From: JAICLK01 sp963742655
GTDB lineage: Bacteria; Patescibacteriota; Saccharimonadia; Saccharimonadales; UBA4665
Reading direction: 5' to 3'
NCBI GenBank assembly: GCA_963742655.1
Contig: CAVUMM010000008.1
Span: 62,001 to 126,000, forward strand
Length of the DNA stretch: 64,000 nt
Below, one piece after another: positions 8,957-18,012 of the stretch. The position numbers and the translations under genes are program-made. The notes under the pieces were generated by a model. That model did not search any database and was not told the origin of the DNA. It saw only the letters and a list, made by a program, of their open reading frames with translations. How positions within the stretch are numbered: position 1 is the first letter of the stretch; each line of letters begins with the position of its first letter.

Positions 8957-9943
8957 TTATGCTGCCAAGGCAAGTTTGCGATTCATATTTATTTCATGAA
9001 TTTTCGATGCCACCTGTCTTGGCCGAGTCATCATGAATCCGTGCCCGCCGGATTTTATCAGGTGAGCTTCCGCACCCAGTATCCGAGCTCCCAGCTCTAC
9101 GATCTCGGGCGAAATAAGCGGGTCATCGTCGCTATATAAGAAATCCAGGGGAATGTTTGAGGGTTCGTGAGTTATTACGCTGAATAGATTCCGCCATGCG
9201 AGTATAAAGCCAAGTGCGATAGCCTGTTGTTGTTCTAGGTGCGGAAGCAGCTTTATTTTTCGTTCCAATAACTGGATTAGTCCAGCATAATCTTCGATCA
9301 ATTCAGGGTTCATAAAATCGCCGGCGAATATATCCGCCGCATCTTCGTGATTTCTCCATGGTGACATGACGGTACGCAAGGCCTTACCCTTGGGCCGCTT
9401 TGAAGTTAATAAGGGAATTGCGGGGAAAGTCGCGGCTCCAATTACTGATTCGACAAGTTCAGGATTGTCCTTAGCTATCTGCTGCACGAGACCTCCTCCC
9501 CACGATGCCCCAAAAATACGGCACTTTTTCCCGACGACGCCATGCATCGTTTCGGCGGCGTCTTTGGCGAATCTGTCAAGCGTGGCTGTAAACGGCGGCC
9601 GGTGTTCATTTACGATTTCTTGGGCGGCTTCCAGCCAATGATACGGCGCGAAAGGCGGCGTAATAGTCGAAAGGACGGCAGCTCTGACCATGGTCTTCCA
9701 GGTATGAGCCATTCTTGTGCATGCAGACCGGTCGTCTTCGGAAAGCCCGATCGCGACAACTTCATATCCCTCAGCAGCTAAGTGGTGTGGTAAATTGCCC
9801 CAATGAGTCGCCTGCATGCCGATGCCATGGTAGAGCGCAATGGTCTCGTCATTGGGTTCGGCAGTAGGATTATACAGAACATAAGGAGCAGAACGATTCG
9901 GACTTAAACGGAATGATGCCGCAGTTTCAACTTGAACAGACAT
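8957..9943 (-). CDS. Alpha/beta hydrolase
   Basis: A 328-residue protein with the hydrolase signature: ALYHGIGMQATHW (oxyanion loop), nucleophile elbow IFGASWGGGL, acid YSDDDPLI and catalytic His SGGHGFMM. Related enzymes include haloperoxidase-, esterase- and hydrolase-type proteins; the substrate is unknown. No signal peptide is visible. Its 3' end lies about 95 bases beyond the IS30 element. Confidence 0.8.
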   Translation of the reverse strand: MSVQVETAASFRLSPNRSAPYVLYNPTAEPNDETIALYHGIGMQATHWGNLPHHLAAEGYEVVAIGLSEDDRSACTRMAHTWKTMVRAAVLSTITPPFAPYHWLEAAQEIVNEHRPPFTATLDRFAKDAAETMHGVVGKKCRIFGASWGGGLVQQIAKDNPELVESVIGAATFPAIPLLTSKRPKGKALRTVMSPWRNHEDAADIFAGDFMNPELIEDYAGLIQLLERKIKLLPHLEQQQAIALGFILAWRNLFSVITHEPSNIPLDFLYSDDDPLISPEIVELGARILGAEAHLIKSGGHGFMMTRPRQVASKIHEINMNRKLALAA

Positions 9944-10074
9944 AAAACTCTGGCGGAACCGGGTTATTTGACGGTTTCGTAAAACGATTATACCATAAGA
10001 AATTCATAATTCATAAATTCGCGCAATAAGATATTTAACTGGTTTACCAATTAAGCTTGGGTTACGTTGTATGT

Positions 10075-10686
10075 ATGAGGAAGATAAATATGCTTACATT
10101 CGTATCGTTGGACGGGGTGATGCAGGCGCCGGGCGGATCGAATGAGGATGTCGAGGGTAAGTTCCCGTACGGCGGGTGGACTTTTCCGTATTTCGACGAA
10201 GTGATGGGGCGGGTTATGGGCGAGCAGATGTCCCGGCCTTTCGATCTGCTGCTTGGGCGGCGTACATACGAATTATTCGCCTCGTACTGGCCGAATCAGG
10301 ACGCCGAAAAGAATCCGGGTGCAGTCGTCTTGAACAGGGCCAAGAAATACGTGGTGAGCAATGGTAACCCGGACTTAACTTGGGACAAATCAGAGTTGAT
10401 AACCGATGAAGTGGTCGTTAAGCTAAAAGCATTAAAAAAAGAGGACGGTCCGGATTTGCAGGTGCACGGCAGCGCGAATTTGATACAAACTTTGCTCAAG
10501 AACGACTTGGTTGACGAGCTGTGGCTAAAAATATTCCCGGTGACGCTCGGCACCGGCAAAAGATTGTTTGCTGGCGGCACGATTCCTGCTGCTTTCACCT
10601 TACTTGATTGCACCACAAGTCCAAGCGGCGTGATCATCGCAAACTACAAACGAGCCGGCGAAATCAAAACCGGCTCTTTCGCGTAA
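10075..10686 (+). CDS. Dihydrofolate-reductase-like protein (RibD C-terminal family)
   Basis: About 203 residues beginning MRKINMLTFVSLDGVMQAPG, the usual opening of the YwjB/YyaP-type RibD_C reductases. It continues with LLLGRRTYELFASYWP (cofactor-side helix) and LQVHGSANLIQTLL followed by FPVTLGTGKRLF. The family binds NAD(P)H on a DHFR fold, and most members have no known substrate. The frame is open from a TTG at 10057, but the ATG at 10075 begins the conserved region. It ends in a 13-bp inverted repeat that separates it from the convergent VOC gene. Confidence 0.85.
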   Translation: MRKINMLTFVSLDGVMQAPGGSNEDVEGKFPYGGWTFPYFDEVMGRVMGEQMSRPFDLLLGRRTYELFASYWPNQDAEKNPGAVVLNRAKKYVVSNGNPDLTWDKSELITDEVVVKLKALKKEDGPDLQVHGSANLIQTLLKNDLVDELWLKIFPVTLGTGKRLFAGGTIPAAFTLLDCTTSPSGVIIANYKRAGEIKTGSFA

Positions 10687-10689
10687 GGA

Positions 10690-10753
10690 CGTATAAAGTA
10701 TTTGGTGTTACGTATAACGCACGGACTGCGATTTTTACGTAATACTTTATACG
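10690..10753. terminator. Inverted repeat between convergent genes
   Basis: CGTATAAAGTATT (10690-10702) is repeated exactly as its reverse complement at 10741-10753. It sits between the stop codons of the DHFR-like and VOC genes, where a two-way terminator is expected. The 38-base loop and AT-rich stem are unusual for an intrinsic terminator, so a small palindromic repeat is the alternative. Confidence 0.45.
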
Positions 10754-10771
10754 ATAAACGTTATACGGTAA

Positions 10772-11182
10772 TTACTTTTGGGCGTTGATGTTTACCATCC
10801 AGGCGATGCCGAATTTGTCGATCAGCATACCGAACTGGTCGCCCCAGACTTGTTTGTTCAAAGGCATCGTTACCTGGCCGCCGGCGCTCAGTTTATCAAA
10901 ATAGCTATTCAATTCGGCTTCGTCTTCGCCGCTTAATGACATGCTGAAATTACTGCCGGGTTTATATTCCATTTTTTTCGGAACATCTGCCGCCATAAAC
11001 TGGAATCTGTCGGTTTTGAGCACGGAGTGCATGATCTTATCGTCTTCGCCGGGATCGGGCGACTGGTTGAATTCCTTGTACGTATTCATGTCCAGTTCGC
11101 CGCCAAACACCGACTTGTAGAACTCCATGGCCTCGCGGGTTTTGCCGTCAAAATTCAGATATGGATTTAAAACTGTTGCCAT
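10772..11182 (-). CDS. VOC/PhnB-like glyoxalase-fold protein
   Basis: The 136-residue protein starts with NPYLNFDGKTREAMEFYKSVFGGEL and contains MHSVLKTDRFQFMAAD and GDQFGMLIDKFGIAWMVN, the standard landmarks of PhnB/3-demethylubiquinone methyltransferase-like members of the vicinal oxygen chelate fold. The enzymatic activity of these small homologues is generally unknown. An AAGGAGG-type ribosome-binding site lies before the ATG. Confidence 0.88.
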   Translation of the reverse strand: MATVLNPYLNFDGKTREAMEFYKSVFGGELDMNTYKEFNQSPDPGEDDKIMHSVLKTDRFQFMAADVPKKMEYKPGSNFSMSLSGEDEAELNSYFDKLSAGGQVTMPLNKQVWGDQFGMLIDKFGIAWMVNINAQK

Positions 11183-11288
11183 ACGCGCCTCCTTTGAATG
11201 TTAATCACTATTTATTATAGAGATAGAAACTGATTGAAGACAGTCCGATTAAAACTAGTTTGAATTCGGAAGGCATGGTGCTTTAATA

Positions 11289-12254
11289 ATGGTTATGGTT
11301 AATACAACAAAAAATACTCCAACTAAAAATTCATCAAAAGTTCCAGCTAAAACTCCTGTTGTGCAGCATCACAGAGTCCGTACATTTTTCGCCAGCATCG
11401 CTGGCGCGATCGCGGTGTATCTGATATTGGCGAGCGTCACGGTCGTGTGGCTGAACCGGACATTGACAGACACAAATACCTTTGTGGCTACGGTCGGGCC
11501 GTTGGCAAGCAAGCCGGCCGTGCAAAACTTCGTAGCAGAAAAAGTGGCTGATCAGATAGTGCAAAACGCGCCGACACAAGATTTAGCCAATCAGCTCTTG
11601 CCGGCCAGTCAAATAAAAGGGCAGACGCCGGATGCGATCAGGCGGCAGCTTGAATCCGTCGTGCAAAGCAGCGTGCGGCAGATCATCGCCTCGCCATCGT
11701 TTCAAACGCTGTGGGAAAATACCAATCGCAGTGCCCATGCCGCGCTGGTATCGCAGCTGAATAACGCAAATGTGTCCAGTATTTCGCTCGATCTGAGCCC
11801 GGCGATCAATGGCGTGGTGACCGAGCTGAAAACGACGCAGCTGAAGCCCATAGCCAAAGCTATCAAGATAAAACCCGACACCGGTAAGCTGGATATTAAA
11901 AGCGACAAGATCAGCCGCATTCACGATTATTATCAAAAATTCAAGGAGGCTACGCTGGCGATCGTCGCGCTGGCAGCCTTGATGGTCGCATTGACGATTT
12001 GGCTGTCGGTGCATCACGGTAAAACGGCGCGGCGGATATTGATGTCGACCGGCGTATTGGCGATCGTACAAGGCTTGGCTTTAACCGCGCCGTCGGTCGT
12101 TAAGTTGCCGGGCAACGATGTTGCCGCCCAGGCTGCCGCGCGGGCTATTGCCGGATCATTGCTTCATAATCTTCAAATCGCCAGTTTTGCTATCGGCGCC
12201 GTCTGCATAATAGCGGCTGTCGGCAGCATGCTGTACGTCAAATATAGACACTGA
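11289..12254 (+). CDS. Integral membrane protein, paralogue of 25704-26921
   Basis: A 321-residue protein with one N-terminal helix (FFASIAGAIAVYLILASVTV), an extracytoplasmic region of about 150 residues beginning TLTDTNTFVATVGPLASKP, and three C-terminal helices. The loop shares the order W/N-x-T-D-x-N-x-x-VATV-x-PL with the longer protein at 25704, and I regard the two as paralogues. Similar proteins of unknown role occur in actinobacteria. A second ATG at 11295 is possible. No function can be assigned. Confidence 0.7.
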   Translation: MVMVNTTKNTPTKNSSKVPAKTPVVQHHRVRTFFASIAGAIAVYLILASVTVVWLNRTLTDTNTFVATVGPLASKPAVQNFVAEKVADQIVQNAPTQDLANQLLPASQIKGQTPDAIRRQLESVVQSSVRQIIASPSFQTLWENTNRSAHAALVSQLNNANVSSISLDLSPAINGVVTELKTTQLKPIAKAIKIKPDTGKLDIKSDKISRIHDYYQKFKEATLAIVALAALMVALTIWLSVHHGKTARRILMSTGVLAIVQGLALTAPSVVKLPGNDVAAQAAARAIAGSLLHNLQIASFAIGAVCIIAAVGSMLYVKYRH

Positions 12255-12278
12255 TACGCGCTAAGTACTGCCGCGCTA

Positions 12279-12866
12279 CTATTGCGTTATACACGCAAGA
12301 TTTCCATCGGTATCACCGTTTTCTACCACATAAAAAACTGCGATTGCCTGCTGGTTTAATATGCCGGGACCGTTACCGGTATCGTTGCAGGTTTCGCCTA
12401 CCACGATCCCGACATTTTCAGTGCTCAGCTTGGCATAGTTGAGCCCCCCGGCGTTTGCTGGTGCAACGACGGGTGTTACCAGTGCAGCAACGGGTACCGT
12501 CTGGTCAATGAAGATATTATCTGCGTTATCACCCCAGCTATTCTGGGCACCCAGCGAGTGATTGTAATAGCCCATCCGGGCTGACGTCTCGTAATTGTTG
12601 AGGTTAGTTGACGAAGCGATGTCTACTATAGTAGCGTCGCCGTTATCGCTCTTCAGGCTGTCGGGCAATAACCGGCCGTTGTTGTTGATAAAGTTCGCCA
12701 GGGCTGCGCTCAATCCTGCGGCATCTTCCTTGCGCGTAGTATTACGCGCATTACGCTGCAGTGACGGTACGGCAATCAGTATTATCAACAAGATCAATCC
12801 GGCAATGACTAGCACGATCATAACTTCGATAATCGTAAAACCACTTGCCTTGCGAGTTGTGCTCAC
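12279..12866 (-). CDS. Type IV prepilin-like protein
   Basis: The 195-residue protein has a class III signal: a short basic leader ending in G, then FTIIEVMIVLVIAGLILL with the +5 glutamate needed for assembly. The leader would be removed by a prepilin peptidase (none in this window). The rest is a small globular domain with two cysteines (GETCNDTG and LACIT) near the C-terminus, as in many pilins. It is the last gene of the pilus cluster and probably a minor pilin or pseudopilin. About 95 bases separate it from the gene upstream. Confidence 0.85.
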   Translation of the reverse strand: MSTTRKASGFTIIEVMIVLVIAGLILLIILIAVPSLQRNARNTTRKEDAAGLSAALANFINNNGRLLPDSLKSDNGDATIVDIASSTNLNNYETSARMGYYNHSLGAQNSWGDNADNIFIDQTVPVAALVTPVVAPANAGGLNYAKLSTENVGIVVGETCNDTGNGPGILNQQAIAVFYVVENGDTDGNLACITQ

Positions 12867-12960
12867 CCTTGAGATTCCTGATTATTTCGTTTGGACTACT
12901 AGACATAGCATAAGCTTTAAACGCATGAAAAGCAACGCGAAACCCCCGTTAAAGAAAGAC

Positions 12961-13260
12961 TTATTCGCTGAACGGATTATTGCGGGCCTGATTGAACAGA
13001 GCCTGGACCTGGATATTTTGATTTTGCAGCTGCTGGATTTTGCCAAGCGTTGCCTGGTTGACTTTAGGGTGAGAAATCGTTTGCTGCTTGCTGGCTACTT
13101 CCGCATCGGATGGCGTGGCGCCGGAGAATTGATCGATGCGCACAACCAAAACTGTATAGATTAACAAAAACAGCGTCAACACAATAAACGTTAGGTATCG
13201 CTGCACGAAATTCGTGAAGGGCTTCAGCTGCTGGAGTAAGGCTTGCGTTTGTTCTTTCAT
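12961..13260 (-). CDS. Small membrane protein of the pilus alignment complex
   Basis: 99 residues: a short cytoplasmic N-terminus, one strong membrane helix (YLTFIVLTLFLLIYTVLVV), then about 55 extracytoplasmic residues with a predicted coiled coil. Its start overlaps the end of the PilO-like gene by four bases, so the two are translationally coupled. Size and position recall PilP, but PilP is a lipoprotein serving an outer-membrane secretin, and neither a lipobox nor a secretin is seen. I leave it unnamed. Confidence 0.6.
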   Translation of the reverse strand: MKEQTQALLQQLKPFTNFVQRYLTFIVLTLFLLIYTVLVVRIDQFSGATPSDAEVASKQQTISHPKVNQATLGKIQQLQNQNIQVQALFNQARNNPFSE

Positions 13261-13892
13261 TTCTTGATGTATATGTTAATAATAACCTCAAATGATAATT
13301 GCTGGCCGCCGGCGTCGGACGGCGTGATGGTAAGCTGGCTTACTTCGGCAGTATGCCGGTTTTGTTCGAGTGATTGCAGGAATTCACTGAGCTGGCTAAA
13401 ACCAATTGGCTTCGTCTGGTCGCTTTGCACCGTAATCGGCAGTACGTAAATGCCCGATAAACCCTGTGCCGGGGATAATTGGCTCGGCGTGGTGGCAATT
13501 GATGAACCGGCTGCCGGCACGGGTGCGCCGCCGGATGATGAGCTAATGCTCGAGCCGCCGAGATTCGAGGCCGGGAAGGTAATGCTCGATATCGCAATAT
13601 TTGCCCGTTGGGCGAAGCCCACAATTTCACGAACCGATAGCGCCTGGTCCTTTTCTTGCGGCACGACTGTTTCGGCAATGTTATTCAGCGGGGTGTATTT
13701 AATGACATCCTGTTTAGCCTGGACCAGGGCGGTTTGTTGTTCATTGAGCAGCTGAGCCTGCAGGCGAAGATTGGATAGCGCATGAGACTTGCTGGCCAGC
13801 AGTTTGTTCCCAAATACCAAGCTCGCCCCGCCAAGCAGGATGGCAAATGCAACCGCACCTATCATGCCGTAGTAGACCTGCTTGGCGTTCAC
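13257..13892 (-). CDS. pilO: PilO-like type IV pilus assembly protein
   Basis: 211 residues: one N-terminal membrane helix (GMIGAVAFAILLGGASLVFG), a coiled coil (about 35-65), a low-complexity linker rich in Ser/Gly/Ala/Pro (about 110-140) and a C-terminal ferredoxin-like domain ending FEVIINIYIKK. The order PilM-PilN-PilO with four-base overlaps identifies it better than sequence alone. PilO pairs with PilN to connect the cytoplasmic PilM ring to the growing pilus. Confidence 0.75.
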   Translation of the reverse strand: MNAKQVYYGMIGAVAFAILLGGASLVFGNKLLASKSHALSNLRLQAQLLNEQQTALVQAKQDVIKYTPLNNIAETVVPQEKDQALSVREIVGFAQRANIAISSITFPASNLGGSSISSSSGGAPVPAAGSSIATTPSQLSPAQGLSGIYVLPITVQSDQTKPIGFSQLSEFLQSLEQNRHTAEVSQLTITPSDAGGQQLSFEVIINIYIKK

Positions 13893-14494
13893 TGACTAAC
13901 CCCCGTCTTGCTGTTAATAAATAGAAATGGATTATTAGTGACAAACTGGGCGCGATACTGCGCCTTGCACGGGTATTCACTTGATATCCCGGTACCGCCA
14001 CTCTGGCACTGAATCGATACGATATCTGCTTTGCTAAAAATCTTGTTGTTGGAATCCTGCAGGTTGATCTGGATTTGCGTCGCAGTCTGATAATTAATAG
14101 TGGCCGCTTGCAAGTTAATGCCGCCCTGAACTCCGGTGATGTTAAGATCGGTCAAGATTGCGCCGGACGGCAGCGCGGTGGCGACTTGTTTAAGCAATTT
14201 TGAAAACAAAACTTCTTTGGAAAGAACGGTCGCCATTAATTTCAGGTTGTTCGATATCGAATCGACCTGCTTTTGTACCTTGCTCAAATTTTCAGTTTTT
14301 AATTGAGTTTGCGTATTGCTGACCAGCGTTTGATTTTCGTGAACTGCTTGATTTAGAAATACCATGCCGCCCGCCGTCACGATAACGATGCCGACAATTC
14401 CGGCCGTTATACCCAGCAACCACCTAAGCAGTAATGTATTGCTGCGGGCATAACGGAAACTTTCTTTAGTTTCGGGCGGCAGGAGATTTATCAT
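13889..14494 (-). CDS. pilN: PilN-like type IV pilus assembly protein
   Basis: Begins MINLLPPETKESFRYARSN, the conserved PilN N-terminal motif (INLLP) that binds PilM, followed by one membrane helix and a coiled coil then a beta-rich domain. I start at 14494, where ATG overlaps the PilM stop as ATGA; the reading frame extends further upstream only as a shadow of pilM. Part of the inner-membrane alignment complex. Confidence 0.85.
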   Translation of the reverse strand: MINLLPPETKESFRYARSNTLLLRWLLGITAGIVGIVIVTAGGMVFLNQAVHENQTLVSNTQTQLKTENLSKVQKQVDSISNNLKLMATVLSKEVLFSKLLKQVATALPSGAILTDLNITGVQGGINLQAATINYQTATQIQINLQDSNNKIFSKADIVSIQCQSGGTGISSEYPCKAQYRAQFVTNNPFLFINSKTGVSQ

Positions 14495-15675
14495 TCGAAG
14501 ATTTCCTTTGGCTTTAGGAGACCCAGGCCGCCCGCCGTTATGTAGATTGATTTTTCGAAATCGTTGGGTCGCTCGGCAGTTTTGAAGCGTAGCTTGTCCC
14601 ATGGCACGAAGGATCGTGCCGGTGCGCGCAATGCGTCAGTTAAGTAATCATTGAGGCCAAGCAAGTTTGAACCGCCGCCCGTCGTTACGATCTGGCCGAT
14701 TTTTTTACCGGCCGAGTGTTCTTCGTAGTAGCGCATAACGCGGCGTACTTCTTCAACGATTTGCTCAACCTGGGGACTGACTGCCGTACGAATAGCCTGC
14801 TGTTTAATGCCGGGGCCAATTCCATAACGCGTTTTCATAAAATGGCCTTCCTGGGCAGTGATTTGCAAGCGCTCCGCTATCATTGCGGTAAAATTTTCGC
14901 CTCCGCCAGGTACGGTACCGGCCGTGATGACGCCGTCGTCGTACACGATGACATCCGATGCAATCGCTCCAAAATCAATCAGCACGGTCGGTATGTTGGC
15001 GGCGTGGTCGAGTTCGGCAAACAGGCGGCTGACGGCCGTCAGGGTTGGCTCCATGGCGATTATGTCGAGTTGGAGCGAGTCTGCGACGGCCGCGTAGGAA
15101 TCGGCAATTACTTTCGGCACTGCCGCGACGAGCAACTGCACGTCTTTGTCGGACTTGCGGATTATGCTGTAATCAGTATAAAGATCGCGCATAGGCATGG
15201 GAACGTATTGCTCGATTTCAAGACGGACCGCGCTGCCGAGATCTTCAATCGCGGCCAGCGGCAAGATGACGCTGCGGATAAATGTGCGTGCCGACGGAAT
15301 AGCCATGGCCACCCGATTCGTATCTACAATTCCGATAACGTGTTGGGTCAGCAATACGCTGAGTTGCGCGGCGAGCGTCTTTGGTTCGGTGACGATACCC
15401 TCTTTGATGAGTTTGGGGTCAAAACTGGCAACGCCATATGCACTGACGTCACATCGCTGTTTACCATGTATGATCTGCATAACCTTCATGCTGCCGTAAC
15501 CGATGTCCAACCCGAACAGAGGTTTATCGCGGTAAAAGAGCCCGACCTTGTTTGTGGTTTTGGCAGGACTATCGGACTTTTCGACCGGCAGTGGTGCGGC
15601 TTCAGGCTGATCTGCGGCCACCAAGCTATCAGCCGCTTCATTCGACTCGCTCGCCGGCGTATCATTTTGACTCAT
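14491..15675 (-). CDS. pilM: PilM, actin-like type IV pilus assembly protein
   Basis: A 394-residue protein. After a disordered acidic N-terminus of about 45 residues comes the actin/FtsA-like phosphate-1 loop LFGLDIGYGSMKVMQI. VLIDFGAIASDVIVYDDG (phosphate 2) and VTTGGGSNLLGLNDYL (adenosine loop) follow. PilM forms a cytoplasmic ring that binds ATP and the PilN tail. It opens the pilM-pilN-pilO transcription unit and is separated from the pilin genes by 124 bases. Confidence 0.92.
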   Translation of the reverse strand: MSQNDTPASESNEAADSLVAADQPEAAPLPVEKSDSPAKTTNKVGLFYRDKPLFGLDIGYGSMKVMQIIHGKQRCDVSAYGVASFDPKLIKEGIVTEPKTLAAQLSVLLTQHVIGIVDTNRVAMAIPSARTFIRSVILPLAAIEDLGSAVRLEIEQYVPMPMRDLYTDYSIIRKSDKDVQLLVAAVPKVIADSYAAVADSLQLDIIAMEPTLTAVSRLFAELDHAANIPTVLIDFGAIASDVIVYDDGVITAGTVPGGGENFTAMIAERLQITAQEGHFMKTRYGIGPGIKQQAIRTAVSPQVEQIVEEVRRVMRYYEEHSAGKKIGQIVTTGGGSNLLGLNDYLTDALRAPARSFVPWDKLRFKTAERPNDFEKSIYITAGGLGLLKPKEIFE

Positions 15676-15799
15676 GTGTTTGGTCTACCCCAACCCCGTT
15701 CGGGAGTGCTTTATATGAATCTTACGCATCCCGCTTTCCCTAGGTACTTTAAAACGCTAGCATTATTATAGCAAAGATCTACGGCGCTTTCGCCTTGTT

Positions 15800-17407
15800 T
15801 TAAGGGTGCGTTAAGACTTCCCGCCAGGACAAAATATTGTAGGTGCTGGTAATCGGGAAGTCGGGCGGCGGATCGTACTGCAAGTTGTAGTCGTACGATG
15901 TTGTATTGTGTTCAATGCCGGAAATGTAACCGTTAGTCGCGTCAAAGGCGGCGTCACCGCACGCACCGCCGACCAGCCAGGTCCAGGTCCAGGTTTGACG
16001 CGTGGCCACGGAGCCATAGTAGGTAAAGGTCTGATTGGGGTTTGTCCAGCCGCGCGTACATCGGTGCGAGCTGGAACGGTAGGTGAGCGGGTATTCGGCA
16101 TTGCCCGATTCGGCAATCATGGCGGCATCGACCTCAAAATTAAAACTGCCGGCCGACGGCGGCGCATAGGGCGCTACGATAACTGAGTCTTCCGAAACTA
16201 AGCCGATGGCGTCGGTGCCGTCTTTGGCGCTATATAATAACGGCCCGGCAATCACCATTTCTGCGTTTACGCTCGATTGCGCTAATCGTCCCGCGCCGAT
16301 GGTCACCCGGCCATGGAAGGTTGGATTCGACATCACCCATACGTTATCTTCGGCAAAAATAACCCCCGAATTTGGCACGGCAATATTATTGGCCACCGAT
16401 TGGAGCGTCAGTGCACTGGAATAGGGCGTATTGGTGTCCGTTTCGCCGTTCACATTATATAAGTTATAGGTGCCGTCTGTATTGAGCTGGATGAGATAGC
16501 CTTTTGTCAGGCTGTAGGTCCCGCTTGAACTACGCTGCGGCAGGTACGCCGCCGTGCGCGTGGTCGGCGTATCCGAACAGGCATTCGGATCGGTGGCCAG
16601 CGATGAAGTTGACGCATCGGCGGCAAAGGCGGTTTTTTTCATACCGCACAAGTCGCCGCCAACTTGATTAAAATCAATCGAGGGAACTGGATATTCCCAT
16701 AGGCTTTTATCGCGGGTGTTGCAATTAACGGGTGTTGTGACGCTTGAGCTGCACCAGACGCCGGATTCGCTCGTATGGCCATTGCCGCCAAGCTGAGATG
16801 ACGGGACATAGGTTGAATTGGCGCTCATCACATCGCTATTATTCGCGCCATCCATACGCACGCCTTGATTCGACTGAACCGGCCCATCGGCGCTTTCGGT
16901 ATTGCCAAACCATAGCGCGCTGTCGGACGCTACGGCATAGCTAGCAAATGACGGCGCGCCAATTTTCGCATCGATGGTGCGCTTGGCCGACGATCCGTTA
17001 ACCTGTCCTATAGAGCGCACGGTTACGATTGACGATCCGTTGCTTTGCGGGTTGATCCAGAGTGTGTAGGTGCCTTCGTCCACGGCATTGCTATCGACAT
17101 AGTGATGGACATATGGTCCGTAACCGAGTTGCGGGTCAGGTGTTGTCGGCGTGGTCTGGCCGTCTTTATAGTCCGTCGGATTATGACTTAAGTGCCACAG
17201 GTAGTAATTGATGCCGGCTTCGGAAATATCAAAAGCTTTCTGATTGTCGATGCTGTTGCCCGAAATAAAGAAATTGGTTTCCATGACTTCAAAAACGGCC
17301 ATCGACAGAATGCCGATCACGATAATCAGGCTGATGAGTGCTGGCGTGATAAAACCTTTGCTGGAGGACAGCGAACGTAGTCCGAATTGTTTGGCATGCA
17401 ATTTCAT
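15800..17407 (-). CDS. Large PilX-like pilus-associated protein
   Basis: 535 residues. The N-terminus (GFITPALISLIIVIGILSMAVFEVMETNFFISG, then NQKAFDISEAGINYYLW) resembles PilX-type proteins: a helix like that of pilins followed by the A-x-x-x-S-E-A-G-x-x-Y motif seen in PilX_N. The remaining 450 residues are a large beta-rich extracellular region with several cysteines. It probably caps or decorates the pilus tip. Its ATG overlaps the stop of the PilW-like gene, so it is translated with the minor pilins. Confidence 0.7.
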   Translation of the reverse strand: MKLHAKQFGLRSLSSSKGFITPALISLIIVIGILSMAVFEVMETNFFISGNSIDNQKAFDISEAGINYYLWHLSHNPTDYKDGQTTPTTPDPQLGYGPYVHHYVDSNAVDEGTYTLWINPQSNGSSIVTVRSIGQVNGSSAKRTIDAKIGAPSFASYAVASDSALWFGNTESADGPVQSNQGVRMDGANNSDVMSANSTYVPSSQLGGNGHTSESGVWCSSSVTTPVNCNTRDKSLWEYPVPSIDFNQVGGDLCGMKKTAFAADASTSSLATDPNACSDTPTTRTAAYLPQRSSSGTYSLTKGYLIQLNTDGTYNLYNVNGETDTNTPYSSALTLQSVANNIAVPNSGVIFAEDNVWVMSNPTFHGRVTIGAGRLAQSSVNAEMVIAGPLLYSAKDGTDAIGLVSEDSVIVAPYAPPSAGSFNFEVDAAMIAESGNAEYPLTYRSSSHRCTRGWTNPNQTFTYYGSVATRQTWTWTWLVGGACGDAAFDATNGYISGIEHNTTSYDYNLQYDPPPDFPITSTYNILSWREVLTHP

Positions 17408-18012
17408 AGATTTGTCTTCCTGTTACGCAATGTTACCTGGAGTGATAATTGATTATTCGTGCCCGGCGCCCGCGAGTATCCCGCAACAGCCATGTTAATC
17501 TGCACTCCCTTAATCGTGTGTAAATCGCTAATTGGCGTGGAAAGTGAATTGCCGGCGGAATCGAGATAAACAAATGTTTGCGTGCTGGCTATCGGCACAA
17601 GACTATCAATGATGGTGTAGGTTTTTTTCTGAGCGGTAATCGGCTGGCCTTGCGGGGGGTTGGCCGTCATCGGCGTCACATCAGCATACAGGGTTGTGCC
17701 GGCGGCATTTTCGTAGTAATGCACCAGCGACACGTAGGTATCTGACGGATAAAAATAAGCGTAGATCGTCATGTCAGTCCCGGATGCCCCGGTAATATCG
17801 GTCAGTCCGCGCACTACCGACTCCACTCGTTGCGAAGCCTGTGCCAGTTCGCCAAAGGCCGTGCCTGATTGCTGGAGCGTAAAGTAACCGTGGAACGAGG
17901 TCGTTGCAAAAACCACCAGCGAACCCGAAACCAACAGTGAAATAATCATGACGACAATGAGCTCCACCAGTGTGAATCCGGCTTGGCCGGTAGCGTGGTC
18001 AAGGCGTAACAT
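17404..18012 (-). CDS. PilW-like minor prepilin
   Basis: About 202 residues beginning MLRLDHATGQAGFTLVELIV, a class III prepilin signal (G then FTLVE). I start at 18012 because GGAGG lies 7 bases upstream; an in-frame TTG at 18024 is the alternative. The start lies inside the end of the preceding adhesin-pilin gene, giving translational coupling. The globular part resembles the PilW/GspJ class by size and position rather than by a specific motif. Confidence 0.78.
   Translation of the reverse strand: MLRLDHATGQAGFTLVELIVVMIISLLVSGSLVVFATTSFHGYFTLQQSGTAFGELAQASQRVESVVRGLTDITGASGTDMTIYAYFYPSDTYVSLVHYYENAAGTTLYADVTPMTANPPQGQPITAQKKTYTIIDSLVPIASTQTFVYLDSAGNSLSTPISDLHTIKGVQINMAVAGYSRAPGTNNQLSLQVTLRNRKTNL

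Noticed and set aside
14716..15771. 351-codon plus-strand frame opposite pilM
   Set aside because: PilM on the minus strand has clear actin-fold motifs and fits the pilMNO overlap pattern; the opposite frame has no recognisable protein.
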